Source: Astropecten irregularis (lineage: Eukaryota; Echinodermata; Asteroidea; Paxillosida; Astropectinidae). From it: a stretch of 64,000 bases of DNA. Below the pieces are notes generated by a model. That model was not told where the DNA came from and ran no database searches. It saw only the letters and a program-made list of their open reading frames with translations. The stretch is from contig OZ020244.1 of assembly GCA_963971285.1 (NCBI GenBank), positions 33,480,001 through 33,544,000 of the forward strand, read 5' to 3'. This document shows, one piece after another, positions 22,601-37,000 of this stretch. How positions within the stretch are numbered: position 1 is the stretch's first letter; the number at the start of each line of letters is the position of its first letter. The position numbers were made by a program, and so were the translations under genes.

Positions 22601-25600
22601 CATAAAAAAAATATATATGTATCTGGGAGGGGGGGGGGGCTTGGGGACGTCTGCCGGGCCCTTTGCAGCAGAAAATTGCATGGGTTGCGTGCATTATTGG
22701 CCATTCCAAACTTTGTGTGTTGTACCTGTTCATTTGAAATTGGTTTCAAGTGGTACCTTGTTCGTTTGATCAAAGGTAAATTTTAGGGCCTAGTTTTGGG
22801 GGTCCCCATGGGGTACATGCAAATTGCAAATGGTTCGGCAAATCGAAAAGAAATTGAAAATGGAATTTGTCATCTTTATTTTGCCGTATTGGTCGATTGC
22901 CTCGGAAACTTATATGAGTATTTCTAAGTATTTTGTTAATGGGCCTTTTTGCGTGGGAGCTTGTGGGAAATATTTTAGTGGTCTGCACCCACGTACACTG
23001 AAAAATACCCCTCACGCCCTTTAACAATGGTCCCATGCACAAACATATGCACAAAGTCAGGGAACTTGACCGAATGTTACTGGCTATGCCAAACATAATC
23101 AATGACCATTTCATGTCACAACTCCTCTTTGTCCGCACAGACCCTACGGGCTTTTTATGAGCGTGACCTGAACCAGTCGTTTGGCATAGTCAGTGAAAAG
23201 CGGTCAAGTTTCCAATCTTCGTAGTATGGTTTGTACACGGGCTCATTGCTAAAGCGCGTGAAGATTTTTTTCAGAGTGCACGTGCAAATGTATTGAGTCA
23301 TTCAACAATTCTGTGCATGTTCGAACTGCCATGCGACAAATCTGTCGAAATTGCAACCCCGAAAAATAATCGTAAGTACCACTGAAGTACCACTTGTTCA
23401 TCTTTGACACGACTGAGTAGAAACCGGTATAATGTGCTTTTATGGAATCTTTTGACTTGATTTCAGGCATTTTGGAGGCGATCCGTTTATTTAGTTTAAA
23501 TACCGCATTGCTTAGCCGGGGACGTTAGTGCGAAGGATGAAGTAAAAACTCGTCTTAAAAAAAGAGCTCTAACGGCCCAGTAAGCATGGTAAGTGGCACT
23601 ACGTAACCTCATTTTATTGTTCGTATGACCTAGGATGCCTTGCAGCCCTACGTAGGGTACGATGGGTTATCCTTCTTAACTCGAGTTACGATCGATCGTA
23701 GGGCTTCGTGAAGTCGACCCTAGTGTGAATCGCAGAAAAAAAATTCCATAAAATAAAATATATATGTATCTGGGAGGGGGGCGGGGCTTGGGGACGTCTG
23801 CCGGGCCCTTTGCAGCAGAAAATTGCATGGGTTGCGTGCATTATTGGCCATTCCAAACTTTGTGTGTTGTACCTGTTCATTTGAAATTGGTTTCAAGTGG
23901 TACCTTGTTCGTTTGATCAAAGGTAAATTTTAGGGCCTAGTTTTGGGGGTCCCCATGGGGTACATGCAAATTGCAAATGGTTCGGCAAATCGAAAAGAAA
24001 TTGAAAATGGAATTTTTCATCTTTATTTTGCCGTATTGGTCGATTGCCTCGGAAACTTATATGAGTATTTCTAAGTATTTTGTTAATGGGCCTTTTTGCG
24101 TGGGAGCTTGTGAGAAATATTTTAGTGGTCTGCACCCACGTACACTGAAAAATACCCCTCACGCCCTTTAACAATGGTCCCATGCACAAACATATGCACA
24201 AAGTCAGGGAACTTGACCGAATGTTACTGGCTATGCCAAACATAATCAATGACCATTTCATGTCACAACTCCTCTTTGTCCGCACAGACCCTACGGGCTT
24301 TTTATGAGCGTGACCTGAACCAGTCGTTTGGCATAGTCAGTGAAAAGCGGTCATGTTTCCAATCTTCGTAGTATGGTTTGTACACGGGCTCATTGCTAAA
24401 GCGCGTGAATATTTTTTTCAGAGTGCACGCGCAAATGTATTGAGTCATTCAACAATTCTGTGCATGTTCGAATTACCATGCGACAAATCTGTCGAAATTA
24501 CAACCCCGAAAAATAATCGTAAGTACCACTGAAGTACCACTTGTTCATCTTTGACACGACTGAGTAGAAACCGGTATAATGTGCTTTTATGGAATCTTTT
24601 GACTTGATTTCAGGCGTTTTGGAGGCGATCCGTTTATTTAGTTTAAATACCGCATTGCTTAGCCGGGGACGTTAGTGCGAAGGATGAAGTAAAAACTCGT
24701 CTTAAAAAAAGAGCTCTAACGGCCCAGTAAGCATGGTAAGTGGCACTACGTAACCTCATTTTATTGTTCGTATGACCTAGGATGCCTTGCAGCCCTACGT
24801 AGGGTACGATGGGTTATCCTTCTTAACTCGAGTTACGATCGATCGTAGGGCCTCGTGAAGTCGACCCTAGTGTGAATCGCAGAAAAAATAATTCCATAAA
24901 AAAAATATATATGTATCTGGGAGGGGGGGGGGGGGCTTGGGGACGTCTGCCGGGCCCTTTGCAGCAGAAAATTGCATGGGTTGCGTGCATTATTGGCCAT
25001 TCCAAACTTTGTGTGTTGTACCTGTTCATTTGAAATTGGTTTCAAGTGGTACCTTGTTCGTTTGATCAAAGGTAAATTTTAGGGCCTAGTTTTGGGGGTC
25101 CCCATGGGGTACATGCAAATTGCAAATGGTTCGGCAAATCGAAAAGAAATTGAAAATGGAATTTGTCATCTTTATTTTGCCGTATTGGTCGATTGCCTCG
25201 GAAACTTATATGAGTATTTCTAAGTATTTTGTTAATGGGCCTTTTTGCGTGGGAGCTTGTGGGAAATATTTTAGTGGTCTGCACCCACGTACACTGAAAA
25301 ATACCCCTCACGCCCTTTAACAATGGTCCCATGCACAAACATATGCACAAAGTCAGGGAACTTGACCGAATGTTACTGGCTATGCCAAACATAATCAATG
25401 ACCATTTCATGTCACAACTCCTCTTTGTCCGCACAGACCCTACGGGCTTTTTATGAGCGTGACCTGAACCAGTCGTTTGGCATAGTCAGTGAAAAGCGGT
25501 CAAGTTTCCAATCTTCGTAGTATGGTTTGTACACGGGCTCATTGCTAAAGCGCGTGAAGATTTTTTTCAGAGTGCACGCGCAAATGTATTGAGTCATTCA

Positions 25601-28003
25601 ACAATTCTGTGCATGTTCGAACTGCCATGCGACAAATCTGTCGAAATTGCAACCCCGAAAAATAATCGTAAGTACCACTGAAGTACCACTTGTTCATCTT
25701 TGACACGACTGAGTAGAAACCGGTATAATGTGCTTTTATGGAATCTTTTGACTTGATTTCAGGCATTTTGGAGGCGATCCGTTTATTTAGTTTAAATACC
25801 GCATTGCTTAGCCGGGGACGTTAGTGCGAAGGATGAAGTAAAAACTCGTCTTAAAAAAAGAGCTCTTACGGCCCAGTAAGCATGGTAAGTGGCACTACGT
25901 AACCTCATTTTATTGTTCGTATGACCTAGGATGCCTTGCAGCCCTACGTAGGGTACGATGGGTTATCCTTCTTAACTCGAGTTACGATCGATCGTAGGGC
26001 TTCGTGAAGTCGACCCTAGTGTGAATCGCAGAAATAAAAAATCCATAAAAAAAATATATATGTATCTGGGAGGGGGGGGGGCTTGGGGACGTCTGCCGGG
26101 CCCTTTGCAGCAGAAAATTGCATGGGTTGCGTGCATTATTGGCCATTCCAAACTTTGTGTGTTGTACCTGTTCATTTGAAATTGGTTTCAAGTGGTACCT
26201 TGTTCGTTTGATCAAAGGTAAATTTAAGGGCCTAGTTTTGGGGGTCCCCATGGGGTACATGCAAATTGCAAATGGTTCGGCAAATCGAAAAGAAATTGAA
26301 AATGGAATTTGTCATCTTTATTTTGCCGTATTGGTCGATTGCCTCGGAAACTTATATGAGTATTTCTAAGTATTTTGTTAATGGGCCTTTTTGCGTGGGA
26401 GCTTGTGGAAAATATTTTAGTGGTCTGCACCCACGTACACTGAAAAATACCCCTCACGCCCTTTAACAATGGTCCCATGCACAAACATATGCACAAAGTC
26501 AGGGAACTTGACCGAATGTTACTGGCTATGCCAAACATAATCAATGACCATTTCATGTCACAACTCCTCTTTGTCCGCACAGACCCTACGGGCTTTTTAT
26601 GAGCGTGACCTGAACCAGTCGTTTGGCATAGTCAGTGAAAAGCGGTCAAGTTTCCAATCTTCGTAGTATGGTTTGTACACGGGCTCATTGCTAAAGCGCG
26701 TGAAGATTTTTTTTAGAGTGCACGCGCAAATGTATTGAGTCATTCAACAATTCTGTGCATGTTCGAACTGCCATGCGACAAATCTGTCGAAATTGCAACC
26801 CCGAAAAATAATCGTAAGTACCACTGAAGTACCACTTGGTCATCTTTGACACGACTGAGTAGAAACCGGTATAATGTGCTTTTATGGAATCTTTTGACTT
26901 GATTTCAGGCATTTTGGAGGCGATCCGTTTATTTAGTTTAAATACCGCATTGCTTAGCCGGGGACGTTAGTGCGAAGGATGAAGTAAAAATTCGTCTTAA
27001 AAAAAAGAGCTCTAACGGCCCAGTAAGCATGGTAAGTGGCACTACGTAACCTCATTTTATTGTTCGTATGACTTAGGATGCCTTGCAGCCCTACGTAGGG
27101 TACGATGGGTTATCCTTCTTAACTCGAGTTACGATCGATCGTAGGGCCTCGTGAAGTCGACCCTAGTGTGAATCGCAGAAAAAAAAATTCCATAAAAAAA
27201 ATATATATGTATCTGGGAGGGGGGGGGGCTTGGGGACGTCTGCCGGGCCCTTTGCAGCAGAAAATTGCATGGGTTGCGTGCATTATTGGCCATTCCAAAC
27301 TTTGTGTGTTGTACCTGTTCATTTGAAATTGGTTTCAAGTGGTACCTTGTTCGTTTGATCAAAGGTAAATTTTAGGGCCTAGTTTTGGGGGTCCCCATGG
27401 GGTACATGCAAATTGCAAATGGTTCGGCAAATCGAAAAGAAATTGAAAATGGAATTTGTCATCTTTATTTTGCCGTATTGGTCGATTGCCTCGGAAACTT
27501 ATATGAGTATTTCTAAGTATTTTGTTAATGGGCCTTTTTGCGTGGGAGCTTGTGGGAAATATTTTAGTGGTCTGCACCCACGTACACTGAAAAATACCCC
27601 TCACGCCCTTTAACAATGGTCCCATGCACAAACATATGCACAAAGTCAGGGAACTTGACCGAATGTTACTGGCTATGCCAAACATAATCAATGACCATTT
27701 CATGTCACAACTCCTCTTTGTCCGCACAGACCCTACGGGCTTTTTATGAGCGTGACCTGAACCAGTCGTTTGGCATAGTCAGTGAAAAGCGGTCAAGTTT
27801 CCAATCTTCGTAGTATGGTTTGTACACGGGCTCATTGCTAAAGCGCGTGAAGATTTTTTTTAGAGTGCACGCGCAAATGTATTGAGTCATTCAACAATTC
27901 TGTGCATGTTCGAACTGCCATGCGACAAATCTGTCGAAATTGCAACCCCGAAAAATAATCGTAAGTACCACTGAAGTACCACTTGTTCATCTTTGACACG
28001 ACT

Positions 28004-31000
28004 GAGTAGAAACCGGTATAATGTGCTTTTATGGAATCTTTTGACTTGATTTCAGGCATTTTGGAGGCGATCCGTTTATTTAGTTTAAATACCGCATTGC
28101 TTAGCCGGGGACGTTAGTGCGAAGGATGAAGTAAAAACTCGTCTTAAAAAAAGAGCTCTAACGGCCCAGTAAGCATGGTAAGTGGCACTACGTAACCTCA
28201 TTTTATTGTTCGTATGACCTAGGATGCCTTGCAGCCCTACGTAGGGTACGATGGGTTATCCTTCTTAACTCGAGTTACGATCGATCGTAGGGCTTCGTGA
28301 AGTCGACCCTAGTGTGAATCGCAGAAAAAAAATTCCATAAAATAAAATATATATGTATCTGGGAGGGGGGCGGGGCTTGGGGACGTCTGCCGGGCCCTTT
28401 GCAGCAGAAAATTGCATGGGTTGCGTGCATTATTGGCCATTCCAAACTTTGTGTGTTGTACCTGTTCATTTGAAATTGGTTTCAAGTGGTACCTTGTTCG
28501 TTTGATCAAAGGTAAATTTTAGGGCCTAGTTTTGGGGGTCCCCATGGGGTACATGCAAATTGCAAATGGTTCGGCAAATCGAAAAGAAATTGAAAATGGA
28601 ATTTTTCATCTTTATTTTGCCGTATTGGTCGATTGCCTCGGAAACTTATATGAGTATTTCTAAGTATTTTGTTAATGGGCCTTTTTGCGTGGGAGCTTGT
28701 GAGAAATATTTTAGTGGTCTGCACCCACGTACACTGAAAAAAACCCCTCACGCCCTTTAACAATGGTCCCATGCACAAACATATGCACAAAGTCAGGGAA
28801 CTTGACCGAATGTTACTGGCTATGCCAAACATAATCAATGACCATTTCATGTCACAACTCCTCTTTGTCCGCACAGACCCTACGGGCTTTTTATGAGCGT
28901 GACCTGAACCAGTCGTTTGGCATAGTCAGTGAAAAGCGGTCATGTTTCCAATCTTCGTAGTATGGTTTGTACACGGGCTCATTGCTAAAGCGCGTGAAGA
29001 TTTTTTTCAGAGTGCACGCGCAAATGTATTGAGTCATTCAACAATTCTGTGCATGTTCGAATTACCATGCGACAAATCTGTCGAAATTACAACCCCGAAA
29101 AATAATCGTAAGTACCACTGAAGTACCACTAGTTCATCGTTGACACGACTGAGTAGAAACCGGTATAATGTGCTTTTATGGAATCTTTTGACTTGATTTC
29201 AGGCATTTTGGAGGCGATCCGTTTATTTAGTTTAAATACCGCATTGCTTAGCCGGGGACGTTAGTGCGAAGGATGAAGTAAAAACTCGTCTTAAAAAAAG
29301 AGCTCTAACGGCCCAGTAAGCATGGTAAGTGGCACTACGTAACCTCATTTTATTGTTCGTATGACCTAGGATGCCTTGCAGCCCTACGTAGGGTACGATG
29401 GGTTATCCTTCTTAACTCGAGTTACGATCGATCGTAGGGCTTCGTGAAGTCGACCCTAGTGTGAATCGCAGAAAAAAAATTCCATAAAATAAAATATATA
29501 TGTATCTGGGAGGGGGGCGGGGCTTGGGGACGTCTGCCGGGCCCTTTGCAGCAGAAAATTGCATGGGTTGCGTGCATTATTGGCCATTCCAAACTTTGTG
29601 TGTTGTACCTGTTCATTTGAAATTGGTTTCAAGTGGTACCTTGTTCGTTTGATCAAAGGTAAATTTTAGGGCCTAGTTTTGGGGGTCCCCATGGGGTACA
29701 TGCAAATTGCAAATGGTTCGGCAAATCGAAAAGAAATTGAAAATGGAATTTTTCATCTTTATTTTGCCGTATTGGTCGATTGCCTCGGAAACTTATATGA
29801 GTATTTCTAAGTATTTTGTTAATGGGCCTTTTTGCGTGGGAGCTTGTGAGAAATATTTTAGTGGTCTGCACCCACGTACACTGAAAAATACCCCTCACGC
29901 CCTTTAACAATGGTCCCATGCACAAACATATGCACAAAGTCAGGGAACTTGACCGAATGTTACTGGCTATGCCAAACATAATCAATGACCATTTCATGTC
30001 ACAACTCCTCTTTGTCCGCACAGGCCCTACGGGCTTTTTATGAGCGTGACCTGAACCAGTCGTTTGGCATAGTCAGTGAAAAGCGGTCATGTTTCCAATC
30101 TTCGTAGTATGGTTTGTACACGGGCTCATTGCTAAAGCGCGTGAAGATTTTTTTCAGAGTGCACGCGCAAATGTATTGAGTCATTCAACAATTCTGTGCA
30201 TGTTCGAATTACCATGCGACAAATCTGTCGAAATTACAACCCCGAAAAATAATCGTAAGTACCACTGAAGTACCACTTGTTCATCTTTGACACGACTGAG
30301 TAGAAACCGGTATAATGTGCTTTTATGGAATCTTTTGACTTGATTTCAGGCATTTTGGAGGCGATCCGTTTATTTAGTTTAAATACCGCATTGCTTAGCC
30401 GGGGACGTTAGTGCGAAGGATGAAGTAAAAACTCGTCTTAAAAAAAGAGCTCTAACGGCCCAGTAAGCATGGTAAGTGGCACTACGTAACCTCATTTTAT
30501 TGTTCGTATGACCTAGGATGCCTTGCAGCCCTACGTAGGGTACGATGGGTTATCCTTCTTAACTCGAGTTACGATCGATCGTAGGGCCTCGTGAAGTCGA
30601 CCCTAGTGTGAATCGCAAAAAAGAAAAAATTCCATTAAAAAAAAAAAATGTATCTGGGAGGGGGGGGGGGGGGGGGGGGGCTTGGGGACGTCTGCCGGGC
30701 CCTTTGCAGCAGAAAATTGCATGGGTTGCGTGCATTATTGGCCATTCCAAACTTTGTGTGTTGTACCTGTTCATTTGAAATTGGTTTCAAGTGGTACCTT
30801 GTTCGTTTGATCAAAGGTAAATTTTAGGGCCTAGTTTTGGGGGTCCCCATAGGGTACATGCAAATTGCAAATGGTTCGGCAAATCGAAAAAAAATTGAAA
30901 ATGGAATTTTTCATCTTTATTTTGCCGTATTGGTCGATTGCCTCGGAAACTTATATGAGTATTTCTAAGTATTTTGTTAATGGGCCTTTTTGCGTGGGAG

Positions 31001-34000
31001 CTTGTGGGAAATATTTTAGTGGTCTGCACCCACGTACACTGAAAAATACCCCTCACGCCCTTTAACAATGGTCCCATGCACAAACATATGCACAAAGTCA
31101 GGGAACTTGACCGAATGTTACTGGCTATGCCAAACATAATCAATGACCATTTCATGTCACAACTCCTCTTTGTCCGCACAGACCCTACGGGCTTTTTATG
31201 AGCGTGACCTGAACCAGTCGTTTGGAATAGTCAGTGAAAAGCGGTCAAGTTTCCAATCTTCGTAGTATGGTTTGTACACGGGCTCATTGCTAAAGCGCGT
31301 GAAGATTTTTTTCAGAGTGCACGCGCAAATGTATTGAGTCATTCAACAATTCTGTGCATGTTCGAACTGCCATGCGACAAATCTGTCGAAATTGCAACCC
31401 CGAAAAATAATCGTAAGTACCACTGAAGTACCACTTGTTCATCTTTGACACGACTGAGTAGAAACCGGTATAATGTGCTTTTATGGAATCTTTTGACTTG
31501 ATTTCAGGCATTTTGGAGGCGATCCGTTTATTTAGTTTAAATACCGCATTGCTTAGCCGGGGACGTTAGTGCGAAGGATGAAGTAAAAACTCGTCTTAAA
31601 AAAAGAGCTCTAACGGCCCAGTAAGCATGGTAAGTGGCACTACGTAACCTCATTTTATTGTTCGTATGACCTAGGATGCCTTGCAGCCCTACGTAGGGTA
31701 CGATGGGTTATCCTTCTTAACTCGAGTTACGATCGATCGTAGGGCTTCGTGAAGTCGACCCTAGTGTGAATCGCAGAAAAAAAATTCCATAAAATAAAAT
31801 ATATATGTATCTGGGAGGGGGGCGGGGCTTGGGGACGTCTGCCGGGCCCTTTGCAGCAGAAAATTGCATGGGTTGCGTGCATTATTGGCCATTCCAAACT
31901 TTGTGTGTTGTACCTGTTCATTTGAAATTGGTTTCAAGTGGTACCTTGTTCGTTTGATCAAAGGTAAATTTTAGGGCCTAGTTTTGGGGGTCCCCATGGG
32001 GTACATGCAAATTGCAAATGGTTCGGCAAATCGAAAAGAAATTGAAAATGGAATTTTTCATCTTTATTTTGCCGTATTGGTCGATTGCCTCGGAAACTTA
32101 TATGAGTATTTCTAAGTATTTTGTTAATGGGCCTTTTTGCGTGGGAGCTTGTGAGAAATATTTTAGTGGTCTGCACCCACGTACACTGAAAAATACCCCT
32201 CACGCCCTTTAACAATGGTCCCATGCACAAACATATGCACAAAGTCAGGGAACTTGACCGAATGTTACTGGCTATGCCAAACATAATCAATGACCATTTC
32301 ATGTCACAACTCCTCTTTGTCCGCACAGGCCCTACGGGCTTTTTATGAGCGTGACCTGAACCAGTCGTTTGGCATAGTCAGTGAAAAGCGGTCATGTTTC
32401 CAATCTTCGTAGTATGGTTTGTACACGGGCTCATTGCTAAAGCGCGTGAAGATTTTTTTCAGAGTGCACGCGCAAATGTATTGAGTCATTCAACAATTCT
32501 GTGCATGTTCGAATTACCATGCGACAAATCTGTCGAAATTACAACCCCGAAAAATAATCGTAAGTACCACTGAAGTACCACTTGTTCATCTTTGACACGA
32601 CTGAGTAGAAACCGGTATAATGTGCTTTTATGGAATCTTTTGACTTGATTTCAGGCATTTTGGAGGCGATCCGTTTATTTAGTTTAAATACCGCATTGCT
32701 TAGCCGGGGACGTTAGTGCGAAGGATGAAGTAAAAACTCGTCTTAAAAAAAGAGCTCTAACGGCCCAGTAAGCATGGTAAGTGGCACTACGTAACCTCAT
32801 TTTATTGTTCGTATGACCTAGGATGCCTTGCAGCCCTACGTAGGGTACGATGGGTTATCCTTCTTAACTCGAGTTACGATCGATCGTAGGGCTTCGTGAA
32901 GTCGACCCTAGTGTGAATCGCAGAAAAAAAATTCCATAAAATAAAATATATATGTATCTGGGAGGGGGGCGGGGCTTGGGGACGTCTGCCGGGCCCTTTG
33001 CAGCAGAAAATTGCATGGGTTGCGTGCATTATTGGCCATTCCAAACTTTGTGTGTTGTACCTGTTCATTTGAAATTGGTTTCAAGTGGTACCTTGTTCGT
33101 TTGATCAAAGGTAAATTTTAGGGCCTAGTTTTGGGGGTCCCCATGGGGTACATGCAAATTGCAAATGGTTCGGCAAATCGAAAAGAAATTGAAAATGGAA
33201 TTTTTCATCTTTATTTTGCCGTATTGGTCGATTGCCTCGGAAACTTATATGAGTATTTCTAAGTATTTTGTTAATGGGCCTTTTTGCGTGGGAGCTTGTG
33301 AGAAATATTTTAGTGGTCTGCACCCACGTACACTGAAAAATACCCCTCACGCCCTTTAACAATGGTCCCATGCACAAACATATGCACAAAGTCAGGGAAC
33401 TTGACCGAATGTTACTGGCTATGCCAAACATAATCAATGACCATTTCATGTCACAACTCCTCTTTGTCCGCACAGGCCCTACGGGCTTTTTATGAGCGTG
33501 ACCTGAACCAGTCGTTTGGCATAGTCAGTGAAAAGCGGTCATGTTTCCAATCTTCGTAGTATGGTTTGTACACGGGCTCATTGCTAAAGCGCGTGAAGAT
33601 TTTTTTCAGAGTGCACGCGCAAATGTATTGAGTCATTCAACAATTCTGTGCATGTTCGAATTACCATGCGACAAATCTGTCGAAATTACAACCCCGAAAA
33701 ATAATCGTAAGTACCACTGAAGTACCACTTGTTCATCTTTGACACGACTGAGTAGAAACCGGTATAATGTGCTTTTATGGAATCTTTTGACTTGATTTCA
33801 GGCATTTTGGAGGCGATCCGTTTATTTAGTTTAAATACCGCATTGCTTAGCCGGGGACGTTAGTGCGAAGGATGAAGTAAAAACTCGTCTTAAAAAAAGA
33901 GCTCTAACGGCCCAGTAAGCATGGTAAGTGGCACTACGTAACCTCATTTTATTGTTCGTATGACCTAGGATGCCTTGCAGCCCTACGTAGGGTACGATGG

Positions 34001-37000
34001 GTTATCCTTCTTAACTCGAGTTACGATCGATCGTAGGGCCTCGTGAAGTCGACCCTAGTGTGAATCGCAGAAAAAAAAATTCCATAAAAAAAAAAAAATG
34101 TATCTGGGAGGGTGGGGGGGGGGCTTGGGGACGTCTGCCGGGCCCTTTGCAGCAGAAAATTGCATGGGTTGCGTGCATTATTGGCCATTCCAAACTTTGT
34201 GTGTTGTACCTGTTCATTTGAAATTGGTTTCAAGTGGTACCTTGTTCGTTTGATCAAAGGTAAATTTTAGGGCCTAGTTTTGGGAGTCCCCATGGGGTAC
34301 ATGCAAATTGCAAATGGTTCGGCAAATCGAAAAAAAATTGAAAATGGAATTTTTCATCTTTATTTTGCCGTATTGGTCGATTGCCTCGGAAACTTATATG
34401 AGTATTTCTAAGTATTTTGTTAATGGGCCTTTTTGCGTGGGAGCTTGTGGGAAATATTTTAGTGGTCTGCACCCACGTACACTGAAAAATACCCCTCACG
34501 CCCTTTAACAATGGTCCCATGCACAAACATATGCACAAAGTCAGGGAACTTGACCGAATGTTACTGGCTATGCCAAACATAATCAATGACCATTTCATGT
34601 CACAACTCCTCTTTGTCCGCACAGACCCTACGGGCTTTTTATGAGCGTGACCTGAACCAGTCGTTTGGAATAGTCAGTGAAAAGCGGTCAAGTTTCCAAT
34701 CTTCGTAGTATGGTTTGTACACGGGCTCATTGCTAAAGCGCGTGAAGATTTTTTTCAGAGTGCACGCGCAAATGTATTGAGTCATTCAACAATTCTGTGC
34801 ATGTTCGAACTGCCATGCGACAAATCTGTCGAAATTGCAACCCCGAAAAATAATCGTAAGTACCACTGAAGTACCACTTGTTCATCTTTGACACGACTGA
34901 GTAGAAACCGGTATAATGTGCTTTTATGGAATCTTTTGACTTGATTTCAGGCATTTTGGAGGCGATCCGTTTATTTAGTTTAAATACCGCATTGCTTAGC
35001 CGGGGACGTTAGTGCGAAGGATGAAGTAAAAACTCGTCTTAAAAAAAGAGCTCTAACGGCCCAGTAAGCATGGTAAGTGGCACTACGTAACCTCATTTTA
35101 TTGTTCGTATGACCTAGGATGCCTTGCAGCCCTACGTAGGGTACGATGGGTTATCCTTCTTAACTCGAGTTACGATCGATCGTAGGGCTTCGTGAAGTCG
35201 ACCCTAGTGTGAATCGCAGAAAAAAAATTCCATAAAATAAAATATATATGTATCTGGGAGGGGGGCGGGGCTTGGGGACGTCTGCCGGGCCCTTTGCAGC
35301 AGAAAATTGCATGGGTTGCGTGCATTATTGGCCATTCCAAACTTTGTGTGTTGTACCTGTTCATTTGAAATTGGTTTCAAGTGGTACCTTGTTCGTTTGA
35401 TCAAAGGTAAATTTTAGGGCCTAGTTTTGGGGGTCCCCATGGGGTACATGCAAATTGCAAATGGTTCGGCAAATCGAAAAGAAATTGAAAATGGAATTTT
35501 TCATCTTTATTTTGCCGTATTGGTCGATTGCCTCGGAAACTTATATGAGTATTTCTAAGTATTTTGTTAATGGGCCTTTTTGCGTGGGAGCTTGTGAGAA
35601 ATATTTTAGTGGTCTGCACCCACGTACACTGAAAAATACCCCTCACGCCCTTTAACAATGGTCCCATGCACAAACATATGCACAAAGTCAGGGAACTTGA
35701 CCGAATGTTACTGGCTATGCCAAACATAATCAATGACCATTTCATGTCACAACTCCTCTTTGTCCGCACAGGCCCTACGGGCTTTTTATGAGCGTGACCT
35801 GAACCAGTCGTTTGGCATAGTCAGTGAAAAGCGGTCATGTTTCCAATCTTCGTAGTATGGTTTGTACACGGGCTCATTGCTAAAGCGCGTGAAGATTTTT
35901 TTCAGAGTGCACGCGCAAATGTATTGAGTCATTCAACAATTCTGTGCATGTTCGAATTACCATGCGACAAATCTGTCGAAATTACAACCCCGAAAAATAA
36001 TCGTAAGTACCACTGAAGTACCACTTGTTCATCTTTGACACGACTGAGTAGAAACCGGTATAATGTGCTTTTATGGAATCTTTTGACTTGATTTCAGGCA
36101 TTTTGGAGGCGATCCGTTTATTTAGTTTAAATACCGCATTGCTTAGCCGGGGACGTTAGTGCGAAGGATGAAGTAAAAACTCGTCTTAAAAAAAGAGCTC
36201 TAACGGCCCAGTAAGCATGGTAAGTGGCACTACGTAACCTCATTTTATTGTTCGTATGACCTAGGATGCCTTGCAGCCCTACGTAGGGTACGATGGGTTA
36301 TCCTTCTTAACTCGAGTTACGATCGATCGTAGGGCTTCGTGAAGTCGACCCTAGTGTGAATCGCAGAAAAAAAATTCCATAAAATAAAATATATATGTAT
36401 CTGGGAGGGGGGCGGGGCTTGGGGACGTCTGCCGGGCCCTTTGCAGCAGAAAATTGCATGGGTTGCGTGCATTATTGGCCATTCCAAACTTTGTGTGTTG
36501 TACCTGTTCATTTGAAATTGGTTTCAAGTGGTACCTTGTTCGTTTGATCAAAGGTAAATTTTAGGGCCTAGTTTTGGGGGTCCCCATGGGGTACATGCAA
36601 ATTGCAAATGGTTCGGCAAATCGAAAAGAAATTGAAAATGGAATTTTTCATCTTTATTTTGCCGTATTGGTCGATTGCCTCGGAAACTTATATGAGTATT
36701 TCTAAGTATTTTGTTAATGGGCCTTTTTGCGTGGGAGCTTGTGAGAAATATTTTAGTGGTCTGCACCCACGTACACTGAAAAATACCCCTCACGCCCTTT
36801 AACAATGGTCCCATGCACAAACATATGCACAAAGTCAGGGAACTTGACCGAATGTTACTGGCTATGCCAAACATAATCAATGACCATTTCATGTCACAAC
36901 TCCTCTTTGTCCGCACAGGCCCTACGGGCTTTTTATGAGCGTGACCTGAACCAGTCGTTTGGCATAGTCAGTGAAAAGCGGTCATGTTTCCAATCTTCGT

